Positions 20,716-32,630 are shown, counted from the stretch's first letter. The stretch is DNA of 64,000 nucleotides from Neoechinorhynchus agilis (GCA_051530055.1 CM121342.1:16058001-16122000); one strand, 5' to 3'. A program made the numbers and translations. The notes: a model not told the origin generated them from the sequence alone.

Positions 20716-20850
20716 ACAAATAAAGCCGCGTGGCGCAGGACCTGATCAAGAAATTGTCGAAGAGACGAATCACTGGCGATTCGACGCTGCATCCGTCCTT
20801 TCGACCGTTACACCAGGACGGCAGCTACGTAATCCAGAGCGGTGGTGTGA
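20716..20850 (+). mobile_element. 3' tail of a restriction-endonuclease-type LINE (fragment 5)
   Basis: Contains GTGGCGCAGGACCTG and a GCATCCGTCCTTTCGACCGT segment, shared nearly base for base with the 5.1-5.36 kb fragment. It is internally shortened relative to that copy. The end ATCCAGAGCGGTGGTGTGA matches as well. Confidence 0.75.
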
Positions 20851-21320
20851 ATATCCGTAAATGCTTGTAAAAGTGGAGTGGCAATATAACATAAATGTAA
20901 TATAAGCGATTGCTTAAAAATTAGGTTTTAAATTTGCACTTACATTATTAACTCTATTTAAAGCAAAAGCGAAAAAATTATCTCTTAATATATATTTCAT
21001 CTTTCTTGAGAAAGTCATTATTAATTTGTAATGTCTAGCAACTTCTGGCGTTGTTCTGAACTTTGACTAAGATTGTAGCCGAAAAATGTAATTGTTTTAT
21101 AGAAGCTATAGACCGTCTCTTCGGTATGCGGTCGCTTTTTAAATTTAAAAAGAAACTCTAAGTGGTTAATTAACACGTAGACTGTAAAATTTTACATAAT
21201 TTTTGTGCTTCATTTGAAATGACAATAATTATAGCTTTTATTTGTCACTAACTAATACTTGACGATAATGAAAACAATCCAACCGACTCGAAGTCAATTC
21301 GATCTTGGCGTTGTTGACTT
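20851..21320. other. Intergenic, no gene seen
   Basis: AT-rich, no coding signal. Confidence 0.4.
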
Positions 21321-21324
21321 TAAA

Positions 21325-21422
21325 GTTTATTGGAGTTGTGGTGATCACAATCAAATATAAAAAACATATTTTATTGAATCGAGAGATATTTCGCGAGGAA
21401 GCCTCGCATCATCAGTCATTCA
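21325..21422 (+). repeat. Solitary diverged unit of the 162-bp minisatellite
   Basis: Aligns with the array unit from TTATTGGAG through TATTTTATTGAATCG to CAGTCATT. Unlike array units it has a perfect small hairpin GCGAGG-AAG-CCTCGC (21,393-21,407). The copy at 29.8 kb has the same hairpin, so this is probably the ancestral state. Confidence 0.75.
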
Positions 21423-21425
21423 AAA

Positions 21426-22067
21426 GGTTTTAGGTATTTTGTATTGTAGGCTCGAGTATAAATTCTTGATCTCATAGTCATATCACAAAACGCCTAATTA
21501 CGAGATGGTCAAAGGTGAAGACTTCATATGCATTTTTGCATTACTTTTCAGCTATCCTCTCGACCGCAAAAAGTCTTCAACTTCCTCGCGAGAAGGGCAT
21601 TGGATATGGTTTCGAAGAAAAAGTTTTAGGCAAAAAACTATGAACTTTCAAACATTACGCGACTACAAAGTTTGCTTTGATTTTTAGGTTTCGTATTTAA
21701 AACGTAAATGTTCAGTATACATTCCAGATAAACGGATTATCATATAGTTTTTCCGTGTACCGTATTAAATTTTCATATCGCACGAACAATTCCGCTTTCA
21801 ATTTCCTTTTGTCATTTCTCCGCTATTATGCGATAGGTCCGCAAAATTGTGTAATTTTCAAGCCGAGTTAGTGCTGTTAATTAGGTAAAAACCTTAAATC
21901 AGTCGATTTGTTCATAAAATTTTGATTTTAATCTATGAATCTTGGACAATACGAATAACAAGTTTATCGACTGCTAGTGGTATATTTTGGAATTAGACAA
22001 ACAAAAACGTTGTTTCTGAGTCATTTGATGGAAAATGGTCATCTATGATACAAAATATTGAGCCAAA
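21426..22067. other. Intergenic, 3' of PIKfyve
   Basis: Only a 60-codon ORF (21,505-21,687, +) without features. Confidence 0.35.
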
Positions 22068-25000
22068 CTATTTCAAATCCTGACGGCACCGAGATTCGAA
22101 CTTGTACCACACTGACGGAGTTTCTCTGAAATACTGCTGCATTTGCCGAAGAAATCGCGAGCGATAAGAAGACGGTTCTACTACCGTTGGAAGTTTATCT
22201 TCATTGTTTGTTGATTTGCCTACAAGCGCTGAACTTTTTATTATCGTCTCGAGTTTTTTGTCCCAGGTGAAAGTTCGAATGTAGTCAATTATGCCCACGA
22301 CTATAATATGGGATTGACAGTTGATACAGACGAATAGGGAATAATCCATAACAAGATTATCGGACAAAAAACGGGAATCGCGTTCAAGCGCTTCAAAGAA
22401 CACTTTATGACTTTCAGCAATTCTGCACACACGTCAACGAAGAGATCGGAGTATAATTAAAATGATTACTTCCAAGAAGTTTAAGATTTATGATACTGTG
22501 CCGTTTAAAGGTTGCACTTCATATTTTCATCATAAAAACGCAAAAAAATTAAAAACTTAAGCCACTACGTCGAGAGGCGATGTGCAGAATTGCCCCATGG
22601 TATCCAGGAATACTGGATTAGTTTGACTCCATTCAACAAAATCGTCATCAAGTCCAACTGCACCGACCATTTGGTGTACTTGGGGCGTTGAAAGCGGTAT
22701 ATAATTTCGTTTTCGTCTTGTACCTTTGAGGTCAAAAGAAATCCAGTCTTGGTCAGCACCAAATGCGATATTTTCAATGACCAAAAAGTTCAACTTTCCA
22801 GCGTTACCTTTGAGGCCGTTTTTGTACACTACACTGTAGGCACCTAATATTTTGGCTAGGGATGATGGTCTTTTAGGAGAACTGAGGACATAATCTATGT
22901 AAACCGGAGCTAACTCACAAAAAGACTCGCACTCAACGCGAGACATTTCTTTTACACAGAACCGCCGGTCGCTAGTACGACAAAAAAACGCCTTGGAGCG
23001 TCCACCCTGCGCATTCCAGTCTTCGCAGTGAGATAAAGAATTTATAAAGCACGATGAGCCAAGATGTAAGTGATCTCGAAGTCGCGAGAAATTTTCGGCG
23101 TGGAACATTTTATGCCACAGTGCTCAAAGTTAAATTCAAAAAGGAAAGCAGTAGAAACGAGCTTTCATGTATTCTCGACTACCTAACCTCTTAGAAAAAT
23201 ATTTAGACATCACAAAATAACACTTCGGATGCCATAACGTGTAGATCACGATTTCTATTGATTTCTACAATCGAATTGCTTAACAATTATCAAAACATCT
23301 GGTACAAACACCACAAATTTAACCGTTCGATGTATAAGCGTGCCAAGCGTAGATCCTAATGATTTCTCGTCCCATTATCAATAAGGCTTTGATCACATTA
23401 AGTTAACGTGAAAATCAACATTATTTTTAGAAGTACGCGCAAAATGCGGGTATTTTCAGTGTGTTTCGAAACAAATATAAAAATGATCGATTCGAGTAGA
23501 AATCATTACTTGATCGTAGTAAATAAACCTTAGTCACGAGAAACATACGACTTAAAGAAATCTACAGAACAGTTATTGATGACAATACCAGCCTTGCAGA
23601 AATGAGCACCCTGGCGGCATGGACAATAGAAATTTGTATCATTAATCTTAAACTGATGTTCGAAATGTGGCGTCGTTTTTGAAGTCTGAGAAATCCAACT
23701 GCGATATAAGTCCTGATTGAGGCAATACGCAACGACCGAAGTGAACTCGTTCTCATTGACGCTGATGGTAGCGATATCCGATTCCATAGATATGGACGTT
23801 TCGGTGAAGCGGAACACATAATTTTCAATCGACGTTCGGTGAATCGACGTTACAAGCGATTCGCTCACCACTTTGCTGGAATACAGATACCATTCAGCTT
23901 TTACGTGAGTCTCCCTAGGACATGAGTGCATTAAGAAGAGATCTGAATAAAATAAGAGCTCCAGGAATTTCCCGAACGAAAGGCACATTGCTTGGCTTGG
24001 TAAAAATCTAGTGGGTGTGGATGCCTTGCAATCTCGACAGTACATCCACATTAATCTAACATCACGATCGGAATTCCGCTTTCTGGACACAAATGTCGGT
24101 TGATTTTTCATTTGAAAGACCTGAAGCACAAGCATTGAGTGATTATGAACGATGGTTGCGAATTTAGAGTTTCCGGCCACAAGTGTAAACTCTAGTCTGT
24201 TAAGAAAATTACCGAGTGATAAATCCGAACACTGGTAGAAGCAATAAGTCTTCATGGATGAACTTTGAATTTCGTTATTTTTGTTGAACGTGCACATATG
24301 AACAGTAATGTCTTGGTGGTATTGATAGGAGTTGAAGTCCTCGACTTTATGAAGTATCTTTTTCCTTTTATTCTTTTTTGATCTTACGTTGTCTGAGTAG
24401 AGACCTGCAAAGGCGTTGAAATATTAAGTTGAGTCGACAATTAATAAAGATCTAATTAATAATGGCTCCCGCCTCGGTAGTGGAAGGGCACTCAGGGCGC
24501 ACACTCAAATCGTTGATGGGTGAATGATAAAAAACGAGAGTTTTGATTTCTCGCTAAAGCTGGAAGTTACGTGTGATCGCCATAATTTTCCTTGGGGCAA
24601 AAACCTCAATTTTGAGCCTACACAATAAAACGCTCGACTCAACCCTATAATTCCAATCGTTTTGGGAAGCAACAGGAAAAAAGTTCGATTCTGTTGTTGG
24701 TTGGACGAGAGGCTCGTATGTGGGAAGCTCTGTCAAGAAGGTATCCATTGAGGTAACAAATGAAGAGGCCGATGAAGATTTGAATCGATTTGTCAAGACG
24801 AATGGGATATGGGGGCGTTCAACATTTGGAGATAGTGATGTGAAGTTTTCTATACGAGACAAATCAGAATCAAATTTGACCTCATATCCTTCTAGTGAAT
24901 AAAGTAACGCCAGTTCGAATCTTGCGTTGAGGAACGCAATACAAAGAAGCCGTAATATTTGTTTTATTTCCTTTAAAACGCTTAAAGTCCATCGATTTCA

Positions 25001-26276
25001 GTAGTTATAAAGGTGCGCGGGACTAGCTTACATCGAGCCGTGTGAAATACACAAAACTAAATCGATGGCGATGTCATACATTGGCTCCTCTCAGGATGAC
25101 AAAATCACAAGCACGATTGGGTGTTCCCTCCAGCACGACGATGGATTTTGTTCCTTTGTAGATGAAGAGATGATCACAAGTACTTCTAGAATGGCCTTCT
25201 CCTAAGGCACATGATAACCGTCGGATATTTTGCTGCTTTTGACAAAAAATCAGAGTGCACTTTTTGTTTTTGATCAATCGATCTCGTTGATCTGAATGAA
25301 CGAGTCTATCGGTAATCACTACGTCTGCGTTAAGATCATCAACAGGGCAGTATGACACCAGCTGAAGATGATTATTTAGAGAGTCCACCGAGTATCCCGT
25401 AGGTTCCACTTTTTCCATTTTCAATTGCTTACTTAGAGAAATGGAAGGACGTGTAAAATCCGTCTTCATCGATTTATGCGCGACATTTCCAGTGAACGCA
25501 ATTGTGGATCGAAAAAACGAACACTCGTTGGGTTTGCCACCTTCCATCAGTTTTATATGCAACGGCACGGCAGTGGAAATTTTTCCTTTAATAATGTCTT
25601 CACAAACTGCACAGGTTATTGATTTTAAGATTGGGAGCCACATTAAGAGCCCCTTTTGTTCAACAAGGTCAAGAATGATTCTACTGAATATGTTTTGATA
25701 AGGAACGGTTACATTCACAGGCGAAGTTAACTCAAACGAAGCTGATTTATCGGGAACCGAGTATATTTTGTGCTTTGATGGGTCGACATGCAATTTTATG
25801 GAATTTGGTGATTCAGTGATGAATTTTAGGTGATCTTTAAATCTAGCAACTTCATCGTACTCGCTTTCAATAGTCTGAGTCCATTCGGGCCCCGATTCAG
25901 GGCTAACCAAATTCTCGATTCTCAAAGGAATATCCGGAAAGCGATTATTGTGGTCGCCAAGAAAATATTCTTTATTCAACGAAAACGTCGAATCTTCCTG
26001 CATAGAACGAATCAATTTTAAATCCAGCAACTTTTGAGCAACAGCACCTCCGTCAACTGCGCTATCGACATAGTGGTGCTCCGTAAGCCATTGTACGAGG
26101 CATGAGCCGGCAACTCCTTCTGCATTGGATGAGTTTCGGCTGAAATACTTTGAAAGTAAAGAGCGGGAAGCTCGATTTATTGAGGGGTGATCCCTGAACA
26201 ACAATCCGTCGCTAGTGCGGTAGAGATGCAACCAAACCTCGCGGATGTCGATTCTGCTATTATCGTGCTGCTTCAT
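22068..26276 (-). CDS. PIKFYVE: PIKfyve/FAB1 phosphatidylinositol 3-phosphate 5-kinase
   Basis: Makes PI(3,5)P2 from PI3P on endolysosomes, in complex with VAC14. Exon 1 (26,276-25,080): DEP domain (IREVWLHLYRTSDGLLFRDH, GSCLVQWLTEHHYVDSAVDG), then the chaperonin-like CCT domain (LLMWLPILKSITCAVCEDII, SFFRSTIAFTGNVAHKSMKT). Exon 2 (24,970-24,571) continues it (EIKQILRLLCIAFLNARFEL). Exon 3 (from 24,404) carries the CHK domain (MWMYCRDCKASTPTRFL, LSFGKFLELLFYSD). The kinase domain spans ~23.1-22.56 and 22.43-22.07 kb: GGRSKAFFCRTSDRRFCVKE, FVxAPVYIDYV-like core, RPSSLAKILGAYSVVYKNG, SFDLKGTRRKRN, NLVMDYSLFV and VVGIIDYIRTFTWDKKLE. No N-terminal FYVE finger is visible. The protein is about 1,100 aa, half the human length. 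The CHK-to-kinase junction and the last intron are not resolved. Catalytic motifs look intact. Confidence 0.92.
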
Positions 26277-26479
26277 CGTTCTGTAATGAACGTTGGGTAC
26301 GGATACGTAGTATTTGTGGGTATATGCATAGGGTCAAAAGTTAATATCAAACAAAACCAGCAATCTACCGAGAAAAGAGTAAACGTTTCGAAGTGATCAA
26401 AATCACACCAAAATGGCAACATTTGAATGGCAATTTATGAAAAAGCCAAGAAGATAAAAGTAGTTCTTTTAGTACAAAA
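26277..26479. other. Upstream flank of PIKfyve
   Basis: On the minus strand a TTCATTACAG acceptor-like sequence lies four bases before the PIKfyve ATG. I see no FYVE-type CxxC pattern in this stretch. Confidence 0.4.
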
Positions 26480-26555
26480 GTTCTGTTGTAGTGATAAAGA
26501 GAATATTTTCGAGCTCTCAGCGTCTTATGGTTTCTTCAGGAATCTACAAAGGAGC
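26480..26555 (-). mobile_element. Penelope-like 3' tail module, minus strand
   Basis: Reverse-strand copy of the CTGAAGA...GAAA module, with outer arms TTGTAG (minus, from 26,549) and CTACAA. It points toward the similar plus-strand module at 27.1 kb, flanked by the same CCTTTGTAGATTC sequence. Confidence 0.55.
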
Positions 26556-26639
26556 GTGGATGTGCGAAGTGTATGGCCACATGTTGGGAAAAACACCACT
26601 CAGAGTGCCATAGCGACGAAGAAGTAAAACTCTCGAAGC

Positions 26640-26905
26640 GGGTTAGGTTTGTCGAACGGACATCCCTCGACTGCATATTCCCATATTAAAGGTTGAGGAC
26701 CCAAATGTACATGGGCCTCCTAACCTTTCTTTGTATTTTCAACGGCCAACCTTCCTAACCTGATTGGATATTTCTCTACCGACCGGACCTGTTATAGACT
26801 CCAAAATCAACTGCCAAATTCATTTAAGTTCAGGAGGATCCAAAGGTACATGGGTTCTATTCTTTTGGCTTTAATAAAACGTGCTATTATGGTACTTAAG
26901 GATCC
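26640..26905 (+). mobile_element. 3' end of type A LINE
   Basis: Shares CCAAAGGTACATGGGT, a GACTCCAAAATCAACTGCCA-like segment and an AATAAAACG...TTATTAT-type end with the relic ending near 32.62 kb. A second, shorter copy of the 'CCAAATGTACATGGG' motif precedes it at ~26.70 kb, so two tails may be nested here. Confidence 0.65.
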
Positions 26906-27084
26906 AGTGGAACTATCACCAAGGCACAATTTCTATCCCGAACTTTTGGAAGGGGATGGCGTTTCCGCAGATAATGTGAGTTAGAGAGTTTTGGACAACT
27001 CGAGAAAACCCATAACTGCTAAAAAAGCAGGACGAACTTTCCTCTTCGATGTCTCCACTTTAAAAGCACACTTCACAACTCCAC

Positions 27085-27160
27085 GTTCCTTTGTAGATTC
27101 CTGAAGAAGCCATAAGACGGTAAAAGCTCGGAAATAAAGATTTTTATCACTACAACGGGC
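27085..27160 (+). mobile_element. Penelope-like 3' tail module
   Basis: Arms TTGTAG (27,091-27,096) and CTACAA (27,150-27,155) enclose CTGAAGA (27,101-27,107), GAAA (27,131-27,134) and an AT hairpin ending in ATC. The arms co-vary with those of the 3.06 kb copy (TTGTAAT/ATTACAA), which supports an RNA structure. Confidence 0.6.
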
Positions 27161-27164
27161 CACC

Positions 27165-28093
27165 ATTAATTCACAAAACAAAAACTTGATCAATCATGGG
27201 GCTGAAAATCAATTAGTATTTCATGTGATAATGAATTTATTTTCTATAAAAGAAGTATCTTAAATGTATGAATAAAATCGAACAGTTCTCAAAAAAATCC
27301 ACAAAATTGCATGTCGCCATAAAGTCACGGGTATGAGAAAAAACGAACTCCGCGATGATCCTCCGCTTTTTAAAGATTCTTAAATACCTAGGAAACTCAA
27401 AATTACATGTCACCTATAGACTCATAAATACTTTCGAGTTGAATTTCCTTTTAAATTTCCAAATCTAAAATCTCGTATTGAGGACCGAGTTAGTGGTCAG
27501 TTTGGGTTTTTTAATGTAAGATACGTTCAATTTTTGGTTTTACACTGATTTCCCTGTTACGGTTGTTTGCAATCCGCATTTTTCTCAACGTTCATGTAGC
27601 ACCAACCTTTTTTCGCATACTTTCTTACCTTTCATCTCATCGCAACCCCCGTTGCTCCATGCTATTGTCCATCAACGTTTCCTCTCACCGTTTTCCTATT
27701 ATCTCATTTAGTTCCATTTTTACAATCTTCCATTCTTGTTGTGCTTCCATCACTTTTCCGTCTTTCCGGCTCGTAATCCAGTTTACTGAAGCTACCCCAA
27801 ACTCATTTGATTTCCCCTTTTCTGTCCGTCCTCCATTTCACCCCGTTTTCCCAAAGCTTTCCTTTTTCTCCTTATCGATCGCTGTCTCCCACAAATAATC
27901 AAGGTTTTTCCACTTTTTATTGTCTTGTATTATTTGAGTTCTCCCGCACAATGAAAGAGTTTACGCTTTCGTTGTTTTCTTTAAACGAATACAGAACTGT
28001 TTTTTTCAATAATTATAGCCAGGATGCGAGTTATGCGCGTTGTTTCTCTATAGACCTTCAGTATTGTCCCATCTTGCGATAAAGATATCGATA
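27165..28093. other. Intergenic with a pyrimidine-skewed stretch
   Basis: 27,560-27,900 is markedly C/T-rich on the plus strand and open for 111 codons. The skew resembles the type A LINE relics, but no motif confirms this. The rest is upstream region of TOP3B. Confidence 0.35.
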
Positions 28094-31000
28094 ATGGCGA
28101 ATCAACTTGTCTTTATGATAGCAGAGAAACCGTCATTGGCTGAAAGCATTTCTCGAATCCTAAGCCATGGGAACTGCAAAAAGGCTCGCTCAAATCCCAA
28201 TCCGGTGTTTGAGTGGATGGGTGACGGATCAAATAGTTGTGGACTGCACGGACAATGCCTCTTCAGAATGACCAGTGTTTGCGGCCATGTAATGTCAGTG
28301 GATTTTATAAGCAAATACAATCAATGGGAAAAAGTTGACCCCTGTGAGTTACTTCTAAAATCGGCACACATTGTGAAACGAGAGGCAAATCCTAAGCTTC
28401 AGATCCCTAAAATGATTCAGCGTGAATCAAATGGATGCCGTGCGGTTGTCCTTTGGCTCGATTGCGATCTTGAAGGTGAGAACATTTGCTTTGAGGTATT
28501 AGATAATGTCGATCATTCGCGGATAAATACAATTCTACGAGCTCGTTTCAGTTCGATAACTGATATCGACATCAAAAGGGCATTCCATTCTTTATCCGAT
28601 GGACCGAACGTAAATGAATCAATGAGTGTTGATGCACGACAAGAACTTGACCTGAGAGTTGGTTGTGCCTTCACCCGATTTCAAACCTTGTTTTTCAAAA
28701 ATAAATACTCACAATTGGACAGTTCATGTGTTAGTTACGGACCTTGTCAGACGCCTACACTTGGTTTCTGTGTAAAGCGATACGACCAAATACAGAAATT
28801 CAGGCCTCAAGACTACTGGAACGTGTGTGCCGACCTTGGCGAGCCTTCGGTAACGCTCATCCACTCACTTTGTCCATTCTATGACAGGTCAGCGTCTTTG
28901 ACTGTCGCTGCATTAATCGAAATGGAAGATACTGCTGAAGTTGTAGGATGCAAAAAGTCCGAAAAACGACGACCACGTCCCCACGCACTAAATACCGTCG
29001 AACTGCTTCGTGTAGCCAGCGCTAAACTAGGAATCGGGCCGGCCGAAACAATGTACGCAGCAGAGAGATTATATACGCAAGGCTTAATCAGTTATCCGAG
29101 AACTGAAACTACTCAGTATGCTTCTAGTTTTGATTTCAGAAATCCCTTGAGTATGATTGAACGCTTAGATGCGTACCGCGAGTACGTTTCACCTTTACTG
29201 CAAGCATCTAGACTGTGTCCGAGGAAAGGAAAGGATTCCGGCGATCATCCACCCATCACTCCAGTCGGCGTTCCATCATCTGAGCTTTCAGGCGATATGC
29301 GTAGACTGTATGACTATGTTTGTCGACATTTTATTGCAAGTCTAAGTGATGATTGTGTTAGTGAGGAAACTCGTGTAGAGGTTCGCATCGGTGTTCATTC
29401 TTTCAAAACATCAGTTGTCCAACCAAAGTATCCGGGATGGACAATGGTTATGAACTACATAAATGAAAGCGATACAAATGAACGAATACCCTCGCTGGAG
29501 GTGGGCTCACATGTAAAGGTCAAGAAATCATATTTAAAAGACGGTCAAACGCGATCACCGGATTTCTTGACTGAAAGTGAACTGATAGGACTAATGGAGA
29601 AACACGGAATTGGAACAGATGCCTCGATTCCAACTCATATCAAGAATATTGTAGATCGAGCTTACGTTCACTTAGACTCCTGCTTTCCGGCTGAATTGAT
29701 TAGGTTGTCTCAGGAGAAAAATTTCAAGGATATGAATATTCTACGCTTAATAGAATAAGATTAGCTGTTGAATCTAAAATCAATGCATCAAACTTATTAA
29801 TTTTTGACTTGTGGTGAAGATAATCCCGGTTAAAAATCATTTTATTATTAGGAAATATTTCGCGAGGAAACCTCGCCTTATCAATCACTGCTAAAAATTT
29901 ACCATTCCGATGGATTTTATCGATATAATTAACGTTATTAATGATGCCATTCTGAATTAGGTCCAATTTGTAATTGTCCTAAGCTCTTGAACTTGTTTGG
30001 GTGGACGATGGTTTGCGTAGAGATGTTTTAAGGTACCAGCCCAATGCCTTCTCAAAATAAGCTACTGTCTGGCTAAAAATATTAACTTTTCTGAAACGTT
30101 AGAATCATCGAATATGTGCATGTATCCGGAAATCTGAGTGTAGATACTTCGGGTGGAAAGCGGCGCCTTATTCCAACTTCCCTCGGTCTAACTTTGATTC
30201 ATGGATACGAGGAAATCGATCCTGAGTTATGCGAGCCTCACATGCGTTCTGCTTTGGAAAAACAACTTATGCTGATAGCCAGAGGTCATGCAAGATTTGA
30301 GGATGTGCTAACACACACTCTCCGGATATTTGAAGCTAAGTACCACTATTTCGTCAGTAAAATCACAGCGATGGACAACTTAATGCAAGATTGCTTTGAC
30401 GTGAGTGCGGATCTTGAGAAGAAGATGCTGTCGCGATGTGGAAAATGCCTTCGCTTTATGAACCTGATCGGATTTGGATCTAGGTATCGGTTGCACTGCG
30501 GGAACTGCAAAAACACATATCAATTACCACGATCCGACACATCGGCCCCTCATCCATATGGTGAAAAACGGTGCCCTCTGGACGAATTTGAACTTATCAC
30601 AGTCTCTCAATCAAACCCGGCAAAGTCCATGGTTGTATGTCCTTACTGCTTCAACAGACCGCCCTTTGAGGGAATGAGACCACAAAATGACACTTGCAAT
30701 AGGTGCCTTCATCCATCATGCCCTCAATCCTTTAAGAGCGAAATTGACGATAAAAGAGTTAAATATAAGGAAGGCGATTACCTCAAAGTCTCTATTTAAG
30801 AACCGATCCGTACTTTTTTACTTAAATGATTTATTTTTAGCAATGATCTTAAGACATTAACACAATTAGATACCCTTCTTCACTGGCATATCAAAATTTC
30901 TTAAACTTATTTGCGGTGTACTAACTTAATCGAACTGACTCTTCAACACTTCAACTGTGTTCAACGTGTGAACGTTCTTCAATCCCGAGGAGCACGGGAT

Positions 31001-31555
31001 ATTATTGCTACCTATAACCGCCTCAATACCTCTGTTCCCAAGCAACTATTCATCCATCACTGTCGTTATTCATTTTGAACGTCGCGGCTATCCTAGCCCA
31101 TTTTCCTCTTCGAGCTCAGCTAATTTTTTCCGCAGATCTCATCAATTTCGCTATGTACGGTTCGAGGTATATGCCAATGTTTTGAGTGTGCCAACATGGG
31201 AATCCTATACCTTGAAGATTGTGGTAAAAACTACAACATTTCATGTTCCACTTGTCCTTTGGTTGTTGATCTTGGAAAAAACCTAAAATCAGCGAAGGTG
31301 TCAAGTGTTCAATGCGACAAATGCAGTGTCGCCTATCTGGTTGCAACCGTCTCATCATCAGGACAAAAGGCAATGTTCTGTATATTATGCGGTTCTAATG
31401 GTGGGATCGATGAGGATGACTGGCTCCGAAAGGTGCTTTCAAATGCACTGAGAGCAATGCCGCGGTTTTCAAGTCAATTGACTGAAAGCAGGGGGAGAGG
31501 TGGAGTAACTAGACGGCGGTGGCGAGGCGGGCATCGAGGCAAGCGAAGAGAGTGA
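28094..31555 (+). CDS. TOP3B: DNA/RNA topoisomerase 3-beta
   Basis: A type IA topoisomerase acting on DNA and RNA, usually with TDRD3. Exon 1 is 28,094-29,703, exon 2 starts 30,103 (ending 30,757 or 30,787), exon 3 is 31,136-31,555. The 30,757 choice gives ~894 aa (human 862). Landmarks: TOPRIM (FMIAEKPSLAESISRIL, VLWLDCDLEGENICFEVLD), VDARQELDLRVGCAFTRFQT, SYGPCQTPTLGFCV, catalytic tyrosine in LISYPRTETTQY, GDHPPITP, and LMEKHGIGTDASIPTHI. C-terminal zinc-binding segments follow (LSRCGKCLRFM, CPYCFNRPPF, CNRCLHPSC, CQCFECANMGILYLED, CDKCSVAY), then an RGG-type tail (SRGRGGVTRRRWRGGHRGKR). Intron 1 (~400 bp) is unusually long because it contains a minisatellite unit; intron 2 is also long (~350-380 bp). 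No frame breaks. Confidence 0.94.
29806..29945 (+). repeat. Diverged 162-bp minisatellite unit inside TOP3B intron 1
   Basis: Matches the array unit at GTGGTGA, ATATTTCGCGAG, TTACCATTCC and GATGGATTTTATCGAT-like positions. It carries a perfect hairpin GCGAGG-AAA-CCTCGC (29,862-29,876). Confidence 0.7.
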
Positions 31556-31739
31556 TGGATTCGCCTGTTTAAAAACTTTTATTGTTTATCCGAGAACTAA
31601 ACAATTCTGGCAGTACGGGTCTTTTGCAATTAGATTATTATTCGGCAAAACTTTAGACTGGATAATGTGCTTTTAAGTGTTGCGTTATAATTTAGCCCTC
31701 AAAAATATCTCATATTTCAGCACAACTGCTGATATTACC

Positions 31740-32630
31740 ATTAATTCTTCGAAGGATTATAGCCCATCCCACCTCTCTCTCCTCAACCTCTAACGAAATC
31801 ACGCACATAAAAGATTTCTGCACCAATCAAGAACTAAACCTGAATTTCTCTAAATGCTTTGAAATGATCCCCTCATTCCCCACAACCTCACATCCCACCC
31901 CGAGCTTCTAAATGACATCCTACGAGTCACATCCCTAAGAATTCTGGGTGTCAAATATCAACCAAACTTGAAATGAAACTCGCACATCACTCTCTCCTTC
32001 AAACTCAACACCTTTAAAATTTATCTAATCAGATGCCTTCCGAAATTTAGGAGTCCCTGCATCCGGTCTCTCAAAATTTTGCTTATGCTTTATTTTACCC
32101 TTCCTCATCTATGGTTGGTTATCCCGTCTTTTGCAACCTATCCAAATCTCAAATCCGTCGTCTTGAAATGTTTCATAAAAGAGCATCTAAAATTTGCACA
32201 GCTGATTTTCCTCCTCACCGAATGCCCTGATACTATTTTCATAAAACAAACAAAACGCCTATCAACCCTTCCACCACAATTTCTACCACATATCGCCCAC
32301 TTTTCTCCCCTTAATCTCGCACCCCCTATATCTACGCTCCTTTTTCCATGCTGCGCAATCTTCTCGCATATCATAACTTGAAATGAATCAGGGAAAGACC
32401 AACCTTACAAGCATTCATACAAACAATATCCGCTAATTCCCATAAGAACGGACCTTCCAACCCGACTGGATATTCCCACCCGCCCGGACTCGTGATCCAT
32501 TCCAAAATCAATAGTCAGATTCATTTATCCAATCAGAACTCGAGTGTTTACGAAGACCCAAAGGTACATGGGTCTTCTTCTTTGTGCATTAACAAATAAA
32601 ACGGGTTATTATTATACCGCGTCCCCGGCA
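31740..32630 (+). mobile_element. Relic of a LINE, C-terminal part and 3' end (type A)
   Basis: Fragmented plus-strand frames give LNLSKC, LRILGV(K), KSVVLKCFIKEHLKFAQLIF and KQTKRLSTLPPQFLPH. The 3' end has CCAAAGGTACATGGGTCTTC and a TTATTATTAT-type terminus. The same family is at 15.8-16.2 kb (-) and 26.6-26.9 kb (+). The copy is C-rich on this strand and heavily broken. Confidence 0.7.

Noticed and set aside
22078-22110. tRNA-like T-arm (GTTCGAATCTC on the minus strand)
   Set aside because: It lies inside the PIKfyve kinase exon (WYKFESRCRQ) and no acceptor, D or anticodon arms can be formed around it.
31005-31286. 93-codon plus-strand ORF
   Set aside because: Overlaps the acceptor and start of TOP3B exon 3 in another frame; the conserved zinc-binding frame is the real one.
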